Shown: positions 18,349 to 27,116 of the stretch, piece after piece
Layout: every line of letters starts with the position of its first letter
Position numbering within the stretch: position 1 is the stretch's first letter
Source: CAIYZT01 sp947461435
GTDB taxonomy: Bacteria; Pseudomonadota; Alphaproteobacteria; Rhodobacterales; Rhodobacteraceae
NCBI GenBank assembly: GCA_965284435.1
Contig: OZ260083.1
Coordinates: 1,426,001-1,490,000 of the forward strand
Direction: 5' to 3'
DNA length: 64,000 bases
Position numbers and translations under genes: made by a program
The notes under the pieces: generated by a model
Database searches by the model: none
The model's input: the letters and a program-made list of their open reading frames with translations, nothing else
Told to the model about the DNA's origin: nothing

Positions 18349-18969
18349 GTGACCAAACGCACGTCTGCCAAGTATAAAATTGACCGCCGCATGGGCGAAA
18401 ACATTTGGGGTCGCCCCAAGTCGCCGGTGAACAAGCGCGAATATGGTCCGGGCCAGCACGGTCAGCGCCGCAAGAACAAACTGTCCGATTTCGGTACACA
18501 GCTGCGCGCCAAGCAAAAGCTGAAGGGTTACTATGGTGACCTGACCGAAAAGCAGTTCCGCAAGATTTACGGCGAAGCCGAGCGTGTGAAGGGCGATACC
18601 GGCGAAATGCTGGTTGGTATGCTGGAGCGCCGCCTTGACGCCGTGGTTTACCGCGCCAAGTTCGTTCCAACGATTTTCGCTGCCCGCCAGTTCGTCAACC
18701 ACGGCCACGTGACGGTGAACGGAAAGCGCGTGAACATCGCCTCATACAAAGTGTCCGAAGGCGACCTGATCGAAGTGCGTCAGCGTTCCAAGCAGCTGGC
18801 CATCGTTCTGGAAGCCGTGGCTTTGGCCGAACGTGACGTTCCTGACTATATGGAAGTGGATCACAACAAGATGACGGCGAAATTCATTCGCACGCCGTCC
18901 TTGTCGGATGTTCCTTACCCGGTTGTGATGGAACCGAACCTCGTCGTGGAATACTACGCGAAAAACTAA
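18349..18969 (+). CDS. rpsD: 30S ribosomal protein S4
   Basis: This 206-residue protein opens TKRTSAKYKIDRRMGENIWG and has the S4 RNA-binding domain (RRLDAVVYRAKFVPTIFAAR, then QFVNHGHVTVNGKRV) in the middle. It is full length. S4 is a primary 16S rRNA binder that starts assembly of the small-subunit body. Translation begins at GTG 18349 after GAAGGAGATC. It stands alone rather than in the alpha operon, as usual in Alphaproteobacteria, with its own promoter and a leader that may serve autoregulation. Two hairpins (18973-18988 and 18994-19015) lie downstream, without a T-run. Confidence 0.98.
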   Translation: MTKRTSAKYKIDRRMGENIWGRPKSPVNKREYGPGQHGQRRKNKLSDFGTQLRAKQKLKGYYGDLTEKQFRKIYGEAERVKGDTGEMLVGMLERRLDAVVYRAKFVPTIFAARQFVNHGHVTVNGKRVNIASYKVSEGDLIEVRQRSKQLAIVLEAVALAERDVPDYMEVDHNKMTAKFIRTPSLSDVPYPVVMEPNLVVEYYAKN

Positions 18970-19042
18970 GATCTGCCAGACTTGGCAGTTGGGGCCCGCC
19001 GGGAAACTGGCGGGCACATCCATGCTTAAATGGTGCGGTGCA

Positions 19043-19576
19043 ATGTCGAATCAGAACCCTGTCGAACGTGGCTTTGAACGGCTTCTCTTTGCCTCGCGCT
19101 GGCTGATGGCGCCGATGTATCTGGGTCTTGTGCTGGCTTTGGGCATGCTGGCCATCGTCTTTGTGCGCGAGCTGTTTTACTACGCCCCCCAAGTCTTTGA
19201 CATGAAAAGCGAAGATGTGATCCTGGTGGTGCTGACCCTGATCGATCTGACCTTGGCCGCGAACCTTTTGGTCATCGTTCTGTTTTCGGGCTATGAAAAC
19301 TTTGTCTCAAAATTCGATTTTGACGCCGGTGCAGATCGTCCGGAATGGATGGGCAAGGTCGATTTTTCCGGCCTGAAGATGAAGTTGATTGCCTCCATCG
19401 TCGCAATTTCGGCCATTGATCTGCTGAAATGGTTCATGGGCATCGAAGACATCACACCATCCGCCGAAATAGATCGCAAATTCTATTGGCTCGTCATCAT
19501 TCATCTCACCTTTGTCGCCTCGGGCGTCTTGATGGCATTGATGGATTATCTCGCGTCCAAAGCGCAAAAGCACTAG
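19043..19576 (+). CDS. YqhA-family (UPF0114) membrane protein
   Basis: This 177-residue protein closely follows E. coli YqhA in layout: ERLLFASRWLMAPMYLGL at the N-terminus, a DLTLAANLLVIVLFSGYENFVS block, SLKMKLIAS-like and AISAIDLLKWFM segments, then WLVIIHLTFVASGVLMALMD. Three to four membrane helices are predicted. The function of the family is unknown. I chose the ATG at 19043, whose product aligns with the family N-terminus; the ATG at 19022 is in frame. It follows rpsD by about 70 bases, with hairpins between. Confidence 0.82.
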   Translation: MSNQNPVERGFERLLFASRWLMAPMYLGLVLALGMLAIVFVRELFYYAPQVFDMKSEDVILVVLTLIDLTLAANLLVIVLFSGYENFVSKFDFDAGADRPEWMGKVDFSGLKMKLIASIVAISAIDLLKWFMGIEDITPSAEIDRKFYWLVIIHLTFVASGVLMALMDYLASKAQKH

Positions 19577-19698
19577 GCCGCAACGGGTTTTTGCCGGCCC
19601 GGACCCGCTCTCTTTTGCCGCGCGCCCCCCTGCGGGCAATTGTCACTGGCATTGGCCGCGTCTGGCAGATAAAACCGCCCGGTACCCAGGGGACCTAG

Positions 19699-20784
19699 AT
19701 GAACGATCAAATCCGACCACAGCCCGGCATTATGGATATCGCCCTGTATGAAGGCGGTAAGGCCGCGGTGGCAGGTGTGACCAATGTCATCAAGCTGTCG
19801 TCGAATGAAAACCCCTTCGGGCCATCCGACAAAGCCAAAGAGGCGTTTCAGCGCTCGGTCCACCAATTGCACCGCTACCCCAACACAGACCACGCCAGTC
19901 TGCGCGATGCGATCGCCGACACCCACGGGTTGGACGCGGCCCGCGTGATTTGCGGTGTCGGCTCTGACGAGATCATTCACTTTTTATGCCAGGCCTATGC
20001 CGGTCCAAAGGACGAAGTCGTGTTCACCGAACATGGCTTCTTGATGTACCGAATTTCCGCAATGGCGGCTGGGGCCACCCCGGTTGAGGTGCCAGAGCGC
20101 GATCGCACCGCCGATGTGGACGCGATCTTGAAAGCCTGCAATCGCCGCACAAAACTGGTGTTCATCGCCAATCCGAACAACCCCACCGGAACCATGATTT
20201 CCGCGGCCGAGGTGGAACGTTTGGCGCAGGGTCTGCCGCCGCAGGCCATTTTGGTGCTGGACGGGGCCTATGCCGAATTTGTCGACGGCTATGACGGCGG
20301 GCTGTCCCTGATCGAAAAGTGCAGCAACGTCGTGATGACCCGCACCTTTTCCAAGATCTATGGTCTGGGCGGTTTGCGGATCGGCTGGGGCTATGGCCCC
20401 AAGGCGATCATTGATGTGTTAAACCGCATCCGCGGCCCATTCAACCTGTCCAATACGCAGCTGGATGTGGCCGAAGCCGCCGTGCGCGATCAAGATTACG
20501 TGGCCAAATGCCGGGCCGAAAATGCCCGCCTGCGCCATTGGCTGGCCTTGGCGCTGGCCGAACTGGGGCTTCCGTCGGATACGTCGATGGCCAATTTCGT
20601 TCTGGCCCGTTTTGCAAGTGTCGACGAGGCCGAGGCCTGCGATGCCCATCTGCAAAAACAGGGGCTGATCGTGCGCCGCGTCGCCAGCTACAAGCTGCCC
20701 CATTGCCTGCGCATCACGGTGGGTGATGAATCGTCCTGCCGCCGCGTCGCGCATGCCATTGGCCAATTCAAGGGGGTCAAATGA
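19699..20784 (+). CDS. hisC: Histidinol-phosphate aminotransferase
   Basis: This 361-residue fold-type I PLP enzyme has SSNENPFGPS near residue 34, NPNNPTGT at 158-165, Asp188 in LDGAYAEF, and the PLP lysine Lys219 in TFSKIYGLGGLRIGWG. HisC transaminates imidazole-acetol phosphate in histidine synthesis, and such enzymes also take aromatic keto acids. The overlap of its stop with the prephenate dehydrogenase start (ATGA) places it in an aromatic amino acid context, so a broad-specificity role in tyrosine/phenylalanine formation is likely. The start at 19699 follows AGGGGACCTAG. Confidence 0.93.
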   Translation: MNDQIRPQPGIMDIALYEGGKAAVAGVTNVIKLSSNENPFGPSDKAKEAFQRSVHQLHRYPNTDHASLRDAIADTHGLDAARVICGVGSDEIIHFLCQAYAGPKDEVVFTEHGFLMYRISAMAAGATPVEVPERDRTADVDAILKACNRRTKLVFIANPNNPTGTMISAAEVERLAQGLPPQAILVLDGAYAEFVDGYDGGLSLIEKCSNVVMTRTFSKIYGLGGLRIGWGYGPKAIIDVLNRIRGPFNLSNTQLDVAEAAVRDQDYVAKCRAENARLRHWLALALAELGLPSDTSMANFVLARFASVDEAEACDAHLQKQGLIVRRVASYKLPHCLRITVGDESSCRRVAHAIGQFKGVK

Positions 20785-21713
20785 CCGCGCCCATCTACCA
20801 TCGTGTGGCGCTGATTGGTCTTGGCCTTATCGCATCGTCGATGAGCCACGCCATGCGCGCCAAGGGTCTGGCGGGCGAAATTGTCGGTCATGCCAAATCA
20901 CCCGAAACCCGGGCCACGGCGCTTGAACTTGGCCTGTGTGACCATGTTTATGCCACCGCCGCCGAGGCCGTGAAGGGCGCGGATCTGGTGGTTCTGGCGG
21001 TGCCCGTCGGCGCCATGGCGGCCGTGGCCGCCGAAATCGCGCCGCATCTGGCGCCCGGATGCACCGTTACCGATGTGGGCTCTGTCAAACAGGCCGTGAT
21101 CGAAATGGTCGCGCCCCATCTGCCCGATGGCACCTGCTTTATCCCCGGCCACCCGATGGCCGGAACCGAATATTCCGGCCCAAGATCCGGATTCGCGACC
21201 TTGTTTGTGAACCGTTGGTGGCTTTTGACCCCCATCGATGGCACGCCGCCCGCTGCGATTTTGCGCCTTCAATCCCTTCTGGAAGGGATGGGGGCCAAGG
21301 TCAATTCGATGGATGCCGCGCATCATGATCAGGTTTTGGCCGTGGTCAGCCATACCCCGCACCTGATTGCCTATACGATGGTGGGCGTTGCCGACCATCT
21401 GGCGCAGGTCTCCAATTCGGAAGTCATCGAATACTCGGCCTCGGGCTTTCGCGATTTCACCCGCATCGCGGCCAGTGACCCGACGATGTGGCGCGATGTG
21501 TTCTTGACCAACAAAGATGCGGTTCTGGATATTCTGGGCCGCTTTGCAGAGGAGTTGTTTGTGCTGCAGCGCGCCATTCGCATGGGCGATGGCGAGCACC
21601 TGTTCGACTATTTTACCCGTACGCGCGCCATCCGTCGTGGCATCATCGAGGCAGGTCAAGACACCTCTGCCCCCGATTTTGGCCGGAGTGCGCCCCCCCC
21701 TCCCTCGAGCTAG
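20781..21713 (+). CDS. tyrC: Prephenate/arogenate dehydrogenase
   Basis: This 310-residue protein begins with a dinucleotide-binding motif (VALIGLGLIASSM) and continues with DVGSVKQAV, PGHPMAGTEYSGP (the catalytic histidine region) and HTPHLIAYTMV. It oxidises prephenate or arogenate toward tyrosine. It lacks a chorismate mutase domain, so this is the monofunctional cyclohexadienyl type often found beside hisC. It overlaps hisC by four bases. The last residues APPPPSS come from a run of eight C (21693-21700), a spot prone to length errors, though the frame closes normally after it. Confidence 0.92.
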   Translation: MTAPIYHRVALIGLGLIASSMSHAMRAKGLAGEIVGHAKSPETRATALELGLCDHVYATAAEAVKGADLVVLAVPVGAMAAVAAEIAPHLAPGCTVTDVGSVKQAVIEMVAPHLPDGTCFIPGHPMAGTEYSGPRSGFATLFVNRWWLLTPIDGTPPAAILRLQSLLEGMGAKVNSMDAAHHDQVLAVVSHTPHLIAYTMVGVADHLAQVSNSEVIEYSASGFRDFTRIAASDPTMWRDVFLTNKDAVLDILGRFAEELFVLQRAIRMGDGEHLFDYFTRTRAIRRGIIEAGQDTSAPDFGRSAPPPPSS

Positions 21714-21716
21714 GTC

Positions 21717-22571
21717 GTGCGCCGGTTTCTTCCCGCCCTGGTTTTGCTGATCTGCAGCAGCGCCATGGCTGAGGCCCCGACAAGCTCGCTGCGCCCGCAG
21801 CCACGGCCCGAAACGCCATCCCAAACAGCGCCGCTTGCGCCCGCGGCGGTACAGGCCCCTGCTGCGGCGCCCGCAACGCGCCCCATGCCGCGCCCTGCCG
21901 GCCTTGGCGCGGTGCCAACCCCCGCGGCCAACGCAGCCACCCCCCCCAAGACGGTGGTGCCAATGATCACACCCAAAGCCAGGCCTGCCGGACTTGTCGC
22001 CTTGGCCTCCGCTGCTCCGGCGGCGCAGGCCCCCGCGCCAAAATCAAACAGCAAGAAAAAGCCCAAAAAAGGATCAGTCTGCGGCGACAGCGCCATTCGC
22101 GGCGAGGCGCTGGCCGCCATTCCCGCCAAGTACAAGGGCTGCGGTCTGGCCGAACCCGTGCGTGTCACCATGGTCTCCGACGTCGCGCTGAATCCCGCCG
22201 CCACGATCAGCTGCGAGACGGCCGATGCCTTGAAACAATGGATTGAAACCGGGATACGGCCCGCCTTCGGCCAGCGCGAGGTTGTGGAACTGCGCATCGC
22301 GGGCAGTTATACCTGCCGAACGCGCAACAACCAGAAAGGCGCGAAGATTTCCGAACATGGCCGGGGAAAAGCCATCGATATCGGCGGGTTCGTTCTGTCT
22401 GACGGAACCACATGGACCGTCACAAGCAACTACAACTCGACCATTCGAAAGGCCCAAAAGGCGGCCTGCGGAATATTTGGCACCACGCTGGGACCGGGCT
22501 CAGATGGCTTTCACGAAGACCATCTTCATTTTGATATCGCCCGGTACAACAGCGGGCCCTATTGCCGTTGA
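21717..22571 (+). CDS. Extensin-like domain protein, exported
   Basis: This 284-residue protein starts with GTG at 21717, three bases after tyrC. It has a signal peptide (MRRFLPALVLLICSSAMA), a disordered Pro/Ala-rich linker to about residue 118, and a C-terminal extensin-like domain with paired cysteines (CGDSAIRGE, GCGLAEPV, CETADAL, YTCRTRN). Putative metal-site segments are SEHGRGKAIDIGGF and GFHEDHLHFDIAR. The fold resembles M15 D-Ala peptidases, so a periplasmic wall role is possible but unproven. Its end overlaps the convergent DUF2125 gene by 13 bases. Confidence 0.87.
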   Translation: MRRFLPALVLLICSSAMAEAPTSSLRPQPRPETPSQTAPLAPAAVQAPAAAPATRPMPRPAGLGAVPTPAANAATPPKTVVPMITPKARPAGLVALASAAPAAQAPAPKSNSKKKPKKGSVCGDSAIRGEALAAIPAKYKGCGLAEPVRVTMVSDVALNPAATISCETADALKQWIETGIRPAFGQREVVELRIAGSYTCRTRNNQKGAKISEHGRGKAIDIGGFVLSDGTTWTVTSNYNSTIRKAQKAACGIFGTTLGPGSDGFHEDHLHFDIARYNSGPYCR

Positions 22572-23533
22572 CCCAGCATCGGTGCCGCGCCCAAGGGCAG
22601 GGGGCCCAGATACATCCGCCCTGCACGGAAGATCAGCGGCAGATCCAAAACCTCGGGGTTGCCCTTTTGCTTCGCGATCAGCTCTAGGGCCCGCAGGACC
22701 GTCGGGGCAATTTCCCGGCGCAGCAGCCCAAAATCGGCCAAAGCGTCCGGCAGGCCGCGCCAATCCTGCACCTTCAAGGCAATTTCCCCCTCGGCATGGC
22801 CATCTGCCGCGCGCATGACGCGCCCGTCGCCCACCACGCTGACGGTGCCCCATTGCACCGACAGGGCCTCCAGATCGATTTGCGTCACCTCGGGCAGAAA
22901 GATGGCGGCAGTCCTGTCCAGCGCCGCTGCCGTGTGAAGAACCACATCCAGACGTGCGGCCGTCAGATTTCCGCCCTTTGGCGCCGCCACCAGCGGCGTC
23001 AGTTGCGCGATCTGCACCCCAAACCGATAGGCAAAACCTTGCGTCACCTCGTGCTTTAAGGCGATCACGACAGTCTCGGCGGAAATCTTGGGCAACATCG
23101 GGGCACTCAGCACGGGCGCGTCGACTTGAACCACCACCTCTTCAATCCCAGCCGTCCTGTCGGGCGCCACGCGCAAACTGGCCATGAATCGGCTGCTGTC
23201 CAACTGCGCCGCCCCAAAGGGCGTTTCCACGGTCTGGCTATGGGGCAAGGCCGCGATCAGATGCCAGGGCTTCCATGTCATCGCGAAAACCTGGGCAAAC
23301 TCCGCGCTCCAGCCCCAACCTGTGGCGCTGTCTGCAACACGCGGCGCCGTAACGGTCAGATCGAAGCGGCTTGGAAACCCCGCCACATCATAGCCAGACT
23401 GCTCGATGATCAACCCGCGGGGGCTCTGCGCCAGAAAGGTTGCGATCTGTCCTTCGATGGCGCGTTGGCCCACGTACCAATACCCGCCCCATGCCGCCAA
23501 CAGGGCCAAGATCCCCCCGACCAAAAACCGCAT
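22559..23533 (-). CDS. DUF2125 protein, membrane-anchored
   Basis: This 324-residue protein has an N-terminal hydrophobic anchor (FLVGGILALLAAWGGYWYV) followed by a large non-cytoplasmic domain. The segment IIEQSGYDVAGFPSRFDLTVT and the WGWSAEFAQVFAMTWKPWHLIAALP block match DUF2125, a conserved alphaproteobacterial family of unknown function with a lipid-transfer-like beta architecture. It is convergent with the extensin-like gene and divergent from the ChaC-like gene, with about 60 bases between starts. I assign no function. Confidence 0.82.
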   Translation of the reverse strand: MRFLVGGILALLAAWGGYWYVGQRAIEGQIATFLAQSPRGLIIEQSGYDVAGFPSRFDLTVTAPRVADSATGWGWSAEFAQVFAMTWKPWHLIAALPHSQTVETPFGAAQLDSSRFMASLRVAPDRTAGIEEVVVQVDAPVLSAPMLPKISAETVVIALKHEVTQGFAYRFGVQIAQLTPLVAAPKGGNLTAARLDVVLHTAAALDRTAAIFLPEVTQIDLEALSVQWGTVSVVGDGRVMRAADGHAEGEIALKVQDWRGLPDALADFGLLRREIAPTVLRALELIAKQKGNPEVLDLPLIFRAGRMYLGPLPLGAAPMLGQRQ

Positions 23534-23592
23534 ATGCGCTCTCCCAAATCCTGCCGGGGTTTGATAAAGCCAAAGTGACAGGAGGGCCAGCC

Positions 23593-24123
23593 GTGCAAGA
23601 TGAACTTTGGGTGTTTGGCTATGGCTCTTTGATCTGGGATCCCGGCTTTGCCGTGGCCGAACGTCACATTGCCCGACTTCCCGATTTTCGCCGCAGCTTT
23701 TGCATGCGGTCGGTCCATTACCGCGGCACCGCCGAGGCGCCCGGTCTTGTTTTGGCCTTGGATGAATCCCCAGGCAGCGCCTGTGATGGTTTGGCCCTGC
23801 GCGCCGCCCCCGGCACCGAGGCCGCCACCCGCGCCTATCTGCACGAACGCGAATTGATATCTTATGCCTACCGCGAGGCTGAACTGCCGGTCGTTCTGGC
23901 CGATGGGCGAAAGGTTTCCGCCCTGACCTATGTGATCAACCGGGACCACGATCAATATTGCCAAGGCCTTAGTCTGGACGAACAAGCCCAGATCATTGCC
24001 CGCGCCACGGGCGTTCGGGGCCCAAACCGGGACTATCTGCTGTCAACCTACCAGCATTTGACGGAATTGGGACTTCACGACCCAGATATGGCGTGGCTTA
24101 CCCAAAAGATCACCCAACTGTAA
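23593..24123 (+). CDS. chaC: ChaC-like gamma-glutamylcyclotransferase
   Basis: This 176-residue protein starts at GTG 23593 after AGGAGGG. The signature WVFGYGSLIWDPGF at the N-terminus is the substrate loop of ChaC enzymes, with RSFCMRSVHYRGT next and an acidic catalytic-region segment YLHERELISYAYREAEL later. ChaC proteins cleave glutathione to 5-oxoproline and Cys-Gly in the cytosol. The frame is open upstream within the DUF2125 start region, but the ribosome site and family alignment favour this start. Confidence 0.9.
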   Translation: MQDELWVFGYGSLIWDPGFAVAERHIARLPDFRRSFCMRSVHYRGTAEAPGLVLALDESPGSACDGLALRAAPGTEAATRAYLHERELISYAYREAELPVVLADGRKVSALTYVINRDHDQYCQGLSLDEQAQIIARATGVRGPNRDYLLSTYQHLTELGLHDPDMAWLTQKITQL

Positions 24124-24197
24124 CATTGTGCCCCTTGGCAGAGTCTCGAACTCTGCTATGCTTGCGGCGAGGCAGAACAAGGGCGGGACGCGCTCGG

Positions 24198-25373
24198 ATG
24201 GAAAAGATCAAATCCGCACCGGTGAGCCAATTCAGCCAGCCGATACAGCAAATTGTGGCCATGCTTTTGGCCTGCGCGCTTGTGGGCGGCGGGGCGTGGT
24301 TCATCGCCGATGTTGTCATTGGCATTGTTGAAACCAACGTTCTGCTGAACGGCTTCATTTTCTTTGTCTTTGCCTTGGGCGTCGTGACCTGCTTTTGGCA
24401 AGTCTATATTCTGGTCCAGTCCGTCTCGTGGATCGAGGCCTTCGTTCAACGCAGACCCGGATCAGAAGATGCCACCCCGCCGCGCCTTCTGGCGCCGCTG
24501 GCCTCGCTGCTGCGCTCACGCGGCGCGAAGATGCAGATCAACAATTCCTCGGCCCGCTCCATTCAGGATTCCGTCGCAACCCGCATTGACGAAGCGCGCG
24601 ACATCACCCGCTACATCATCAACCTTCTGGTGTTCCTGGGCCTTCTGGGAACATTTTATGGCCTTGCTACAACCGTGCCTGCCGTTGTCGAAACCATCCG
24701 TTCGCTTGCCCCGCAAGAAGGGGAAAGCGGTTTGGATGTCTTCGCCAAGCTGATGAGCGGCCTCGAAGACCAACTCGGCGGCATGGGCACGGCGTTTTCC
24801 TCGTCGCTTTTGGGTCTTGCAGGATCCTTGGTGCTTGGGCTTCTGGAATTGTTTGCCAGCCATGGCCAAAGCCGGTTTTACCGCGAGCTTGAAGAATGGC
24901 TTTCTTCCATCACGCGGCTGGGCTACGCGGGCGCCGAAGGGGAAAGCACCGACCAAGGTGCCTTGACCCAGATCCTCGACAACATGACCGGCCAGATCGA
25001 GGTACTTCAAACCCTGTTCACCCAAACGGAAACCAACCGTGAGGGCGCCGAAGACCGGATCGGCCAATTGGCCGTGGCGGTGTCTGCTCTGGCCAAACGG
25101 CTAGAGGCGGAGTCCGGCCAAGCGGCCGCCCTGACACGCATCGCGCAGGGCCAAGACCGCTTGATCGCGGCGTTGTCCGGCTCTGAAGGGGGCGCGCATT
25201 CCGATGCAGAAAGCCGGATGCGTCTGCGGTCCATCGATGTGCAGCTTTTGCGCATTTTGGAAGAGCTTTCGGCCGGCCGGCAGGAAAGCATGGCCGATCT
25301 GCGCGGTGATATCGGGGCCCTGACCCAAGCCATCCGGTCTTTGGCCCGCAACACGCCAACGCCAAGGGTATAG
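24198..25373 (+). CDS. MotA/TolQ/ExbB-type ion-channel subunit with coiled-coil tail
   Basis: This 391-residue protein has hydrophobic segments at about 17-44, 48-75, 138-160 and 198-222. The third carries GLLGTFYGLATTVP (148-161), the hallmark of MotA/ExbB/TolQ proton-channel subunits, and the fourth is GTAFSSSLLGLAGSLVLGL. Residues 250-391 form a helical, heptad-like cytoplasmic tail absent from plain ExbB. The next gene, coupled by one intervening base after the stop, encodes a MotB/OmpA-like partner; no ExbD, TolR or flagellar gene is nearby. It is probably an ion-driven envelope motor with unknown output. Start at ATG 24198 with GGGACG upstream; the longer open frame lacks family character. 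Confidence 0.82.
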   Translation: MEKIKSAPVSQFSQPIQQIVAMLLACALVGGGAWFIADVVIGIVETNVLLNGFIFFVFALGVVTCFWQVYILVQSVSWIEAFVQRRPGSEDATPPRLLAPLASLLRSRGAKMQINNSSARSIQDSVATRIDEARDITRYIINLLVFLGLLGTFYGLATTVPAVVETIRSLAPQEGESGLDVFAKLMSGLEDQLGGMGTAFSSSLLGLAGSLVLGLLELFASHGQSRFYRELEEWLSSITRLGYAGAEGESTDQGALTQILDNMTGQIEVLQTLFTQTETNREGAEDRIGQLAVAVSALAKRLEAESGQAAALTRIAQGQDRLIAALSGSEGGAHSDAESRMRLRSIDVQLLRILEELSAGRQESMADLRGDIGALTQAIRSLARNTPTPRV

Positions 25374-25374
25374 C

Positions 25375-26988
25375 ATGGGCCTGTCCCGCCGCCGCGAGAA
25401 TTCCAATATCTGGCCGGGCTTTGTCGACGCCGTCACCACCTTGTTGATGGTTCTGACCTTTGTTCTGACAATCTTTACCGTGATGCAATCGGTCCTGCGC
25501 GATACGATCACCACGCAAGACACGCAGCTTTCCGAACTCAACGCGCAATTGGCCCAGTTGGCCGACGCCCTTGGATTGGAGCGCGCCCGTGCAGATGACC
25601 TGCAGGCGCAAGTGGGCAGTTTAACCTCTGATCTGGCGTCTGCTGTGCAAAAGGGCGAAGAGCAATCCGCGCTGATTGGCACCCTCAGTGCCAGTCTGGC
25701 CGCCCGCGAACAAGATCTGTCCGCCGCCCGCGCCCGGATCACCAGCTTCGAGGCGCAGGTGGCCACCCTTCTTGCCGACCGTGATGCAGCCCGGGGGCAG
25801 GTGGCCTCTCTCACCGCATCGGTCGAAGATTTGAAATCGGCCCAAGCCAAGCTGATTTCGGACCAAGAGGCGATGACTCTGGCCCTGTCCAAGGCCCGCG
25901 ACGAGATTGACGCCAGAACCGAAGCGGCGCGTCTTGCTGCGGCCCAACGCGAAGCGCTGGAGGCGCTGCTGTCTGATCTGAAGGCCAAAGGACAGGCCGA
26001 TGCCAAAACGCTGGCCGACACGCAGGCCAAATTGACCGATCAAGAGGCTGCACGCCTTGTGGATGCCGCCGCACTTGCGGCGCTGCGGGCCAAGCTGTTG
26101 ACGGCAGACACAGAATTGTCGGCCATGACCCTTGCCTTGGAAGAAAAACGCAAAGAGGCCGAACGCACCCTGACCCTGCTTGCCGCCGCGCAAAGTGATG
26201 CCGCAAAGACCTTGACCGAAAGCGACCGTCAAAAGGCTTTGCTGGCCATTGCCCAGCAAACCCTGACGAGCGAGCAGAAAAATTCAATCGAGGCGGCGCA
26301 AAAAGTGGCGCTGCTGAACGAACAGATCGCCGCCTTGCGGGGGCAACTGGGGTCTTTGCAGGCCCTGCTCGATGCCTCTGCCGCCAAGGATGCGGCGGCG
26401 AATGTGCAACTTGATGCGCTTGGAAGCCAATTGAACGCCGCCTTGGCGCAGGTCGCCTCTGAACAAAAGCGCCGGGCCGAGTTGGAAGAAGCCGAACGCA
26501 AACGCCTTGAATCCGAAAACCAGAATCTGGAAAAATTCCGCTCCGAATTCTTTGGCCAATTGCGCACCGTTCTGGCCGGCCGCGAGGGGGTTCGCGTGGT
26601 CGGCGACCGGTTTGTATTCTCCTCCGAGGTGCTGTTTACCCCCGGATCGGCCGACCTTGCCCCCGAAGGCATCGCGCAGATCGCCGAAGTCGTCGCGACC
26701 TTGTCCGACGTCATGGATCAGATCCCACCGCAGATTGACTGGATCATTCGCGTGGATGGCCACACTGACGCCGTGCCTCTGTCAGGTCTGGGCGAATTTG
26801 CGGACAATTGGGAATTGTCTCAGGCGCGCGCCTTGTCTGTCGTGCGCTACATGGTGGATGTTCTTGGCTTTCCGCCAGATCGTTTGGCGGCCACCGGATT
26901 TGGCGAATTTCGCCCCGTGGCACAGGGCGACAGCCCAGAGGCGCTGGCGCAGAACCGCCGGATCGAGCTGAAGCTGACCGAACGTTAA
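25375..26988 (+). CDS. MotB/OmpA-like peptidoglycan-binding partner with long coiled coil
   Basis: This 537-residue protein has one N-terminal membrane helix (WPGFVDAVTTLLMVLTFVL) with Asp18 placed like the proton-carrying aspartate of MotB. Residues about 45-385 are almost entirely Ala/Glu/Gln/Leu heptads, a very long periplasmic coiled coil. The C-terminal OmpA domain (about 400-537) has DGHTDAVPL, NWELSQARALSVVRYM and the closing NRRIELKL, which bind peptidoglycan. With the MotA-like gene before it, it forms a two-gene stator-like unit. The two genes are one base apart and presumably co-translated. A bidirectional terminator follows. Confidence 0.85.
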   Translation: MGLSRRRENSNIWPGFVDAVTTLLMVLTFVLTIFTVMQSVLRDTITTQDTQLSELNAQLAQLADALGLERARADDLQAQVGSLTSDLASAVQKGEEQSALIGTLSASLAAREQDLSAARARITSFEAQVATLLADRDAARGQVASLTASVEDLKSAQAKLISDQEAMTLALSKARDEIDARTEAARLAAAQREALEALLSDLKAKGQADAKTLADTQAKLTDQEAARLVDAAALAALRAKLLTADTELSAMTLALEEKRKEAERTLTLLAAAQSDAAKTLTESDRQKALLAIAQQTLTSEQKNSIEAAQKVALLNEQIAALRGQLGSLQALLDASAAKDAAANVQLDALGSQLNAALAQVASEQKRRAELEEAERKRLESENQNLEKFRSEFFGQLRTVLAGREGVRVVGDRFVFSSEVLFTPGSADLAPEGIAQIAEVVATLSDVMDQIPPQIDWIIRVDGHTDAVPLSGLGEFADNWELSQARALSVVRYMVDVLGFPPDRLAATGFGEFRPVAQGDSPEALAQNRRIELKLTER

Positions 26989-27058
26989 GCGCTCTAAAAC
27001 CTTCCTGCCAGCCCGCGTTGTGGGCCCCCATCATCCCACGATCGGCCGCCCGAAAAAC

Positions 27059-27090
27059 AAAGGCCCTCGCCGCAACGGGCAAGGGCCTTT
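27059..27090. terminator. Terminator between the OmpA-like gene and clpA
   Basis: AAAGGCCCT plus GCC pair with their complements over 12 positions with one mismatch; the loop is GCAAC and T-runs end the stem on both strands. It serves the two convergent genes. Confidence 0.75.
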
Positions 27091-27116
27091 GGTGGGTCAG
27101 CAGGCTTTGATCGCCC

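Noticed and set aside
24198..26988. Zorya defence system (ZorA/ZorB)
   Set aside because: The MotA and OmpA architecture matches in outline, but no ZorC, ZorD or ZorE-type gene is adjacent; the flanks are chaC and clpA.
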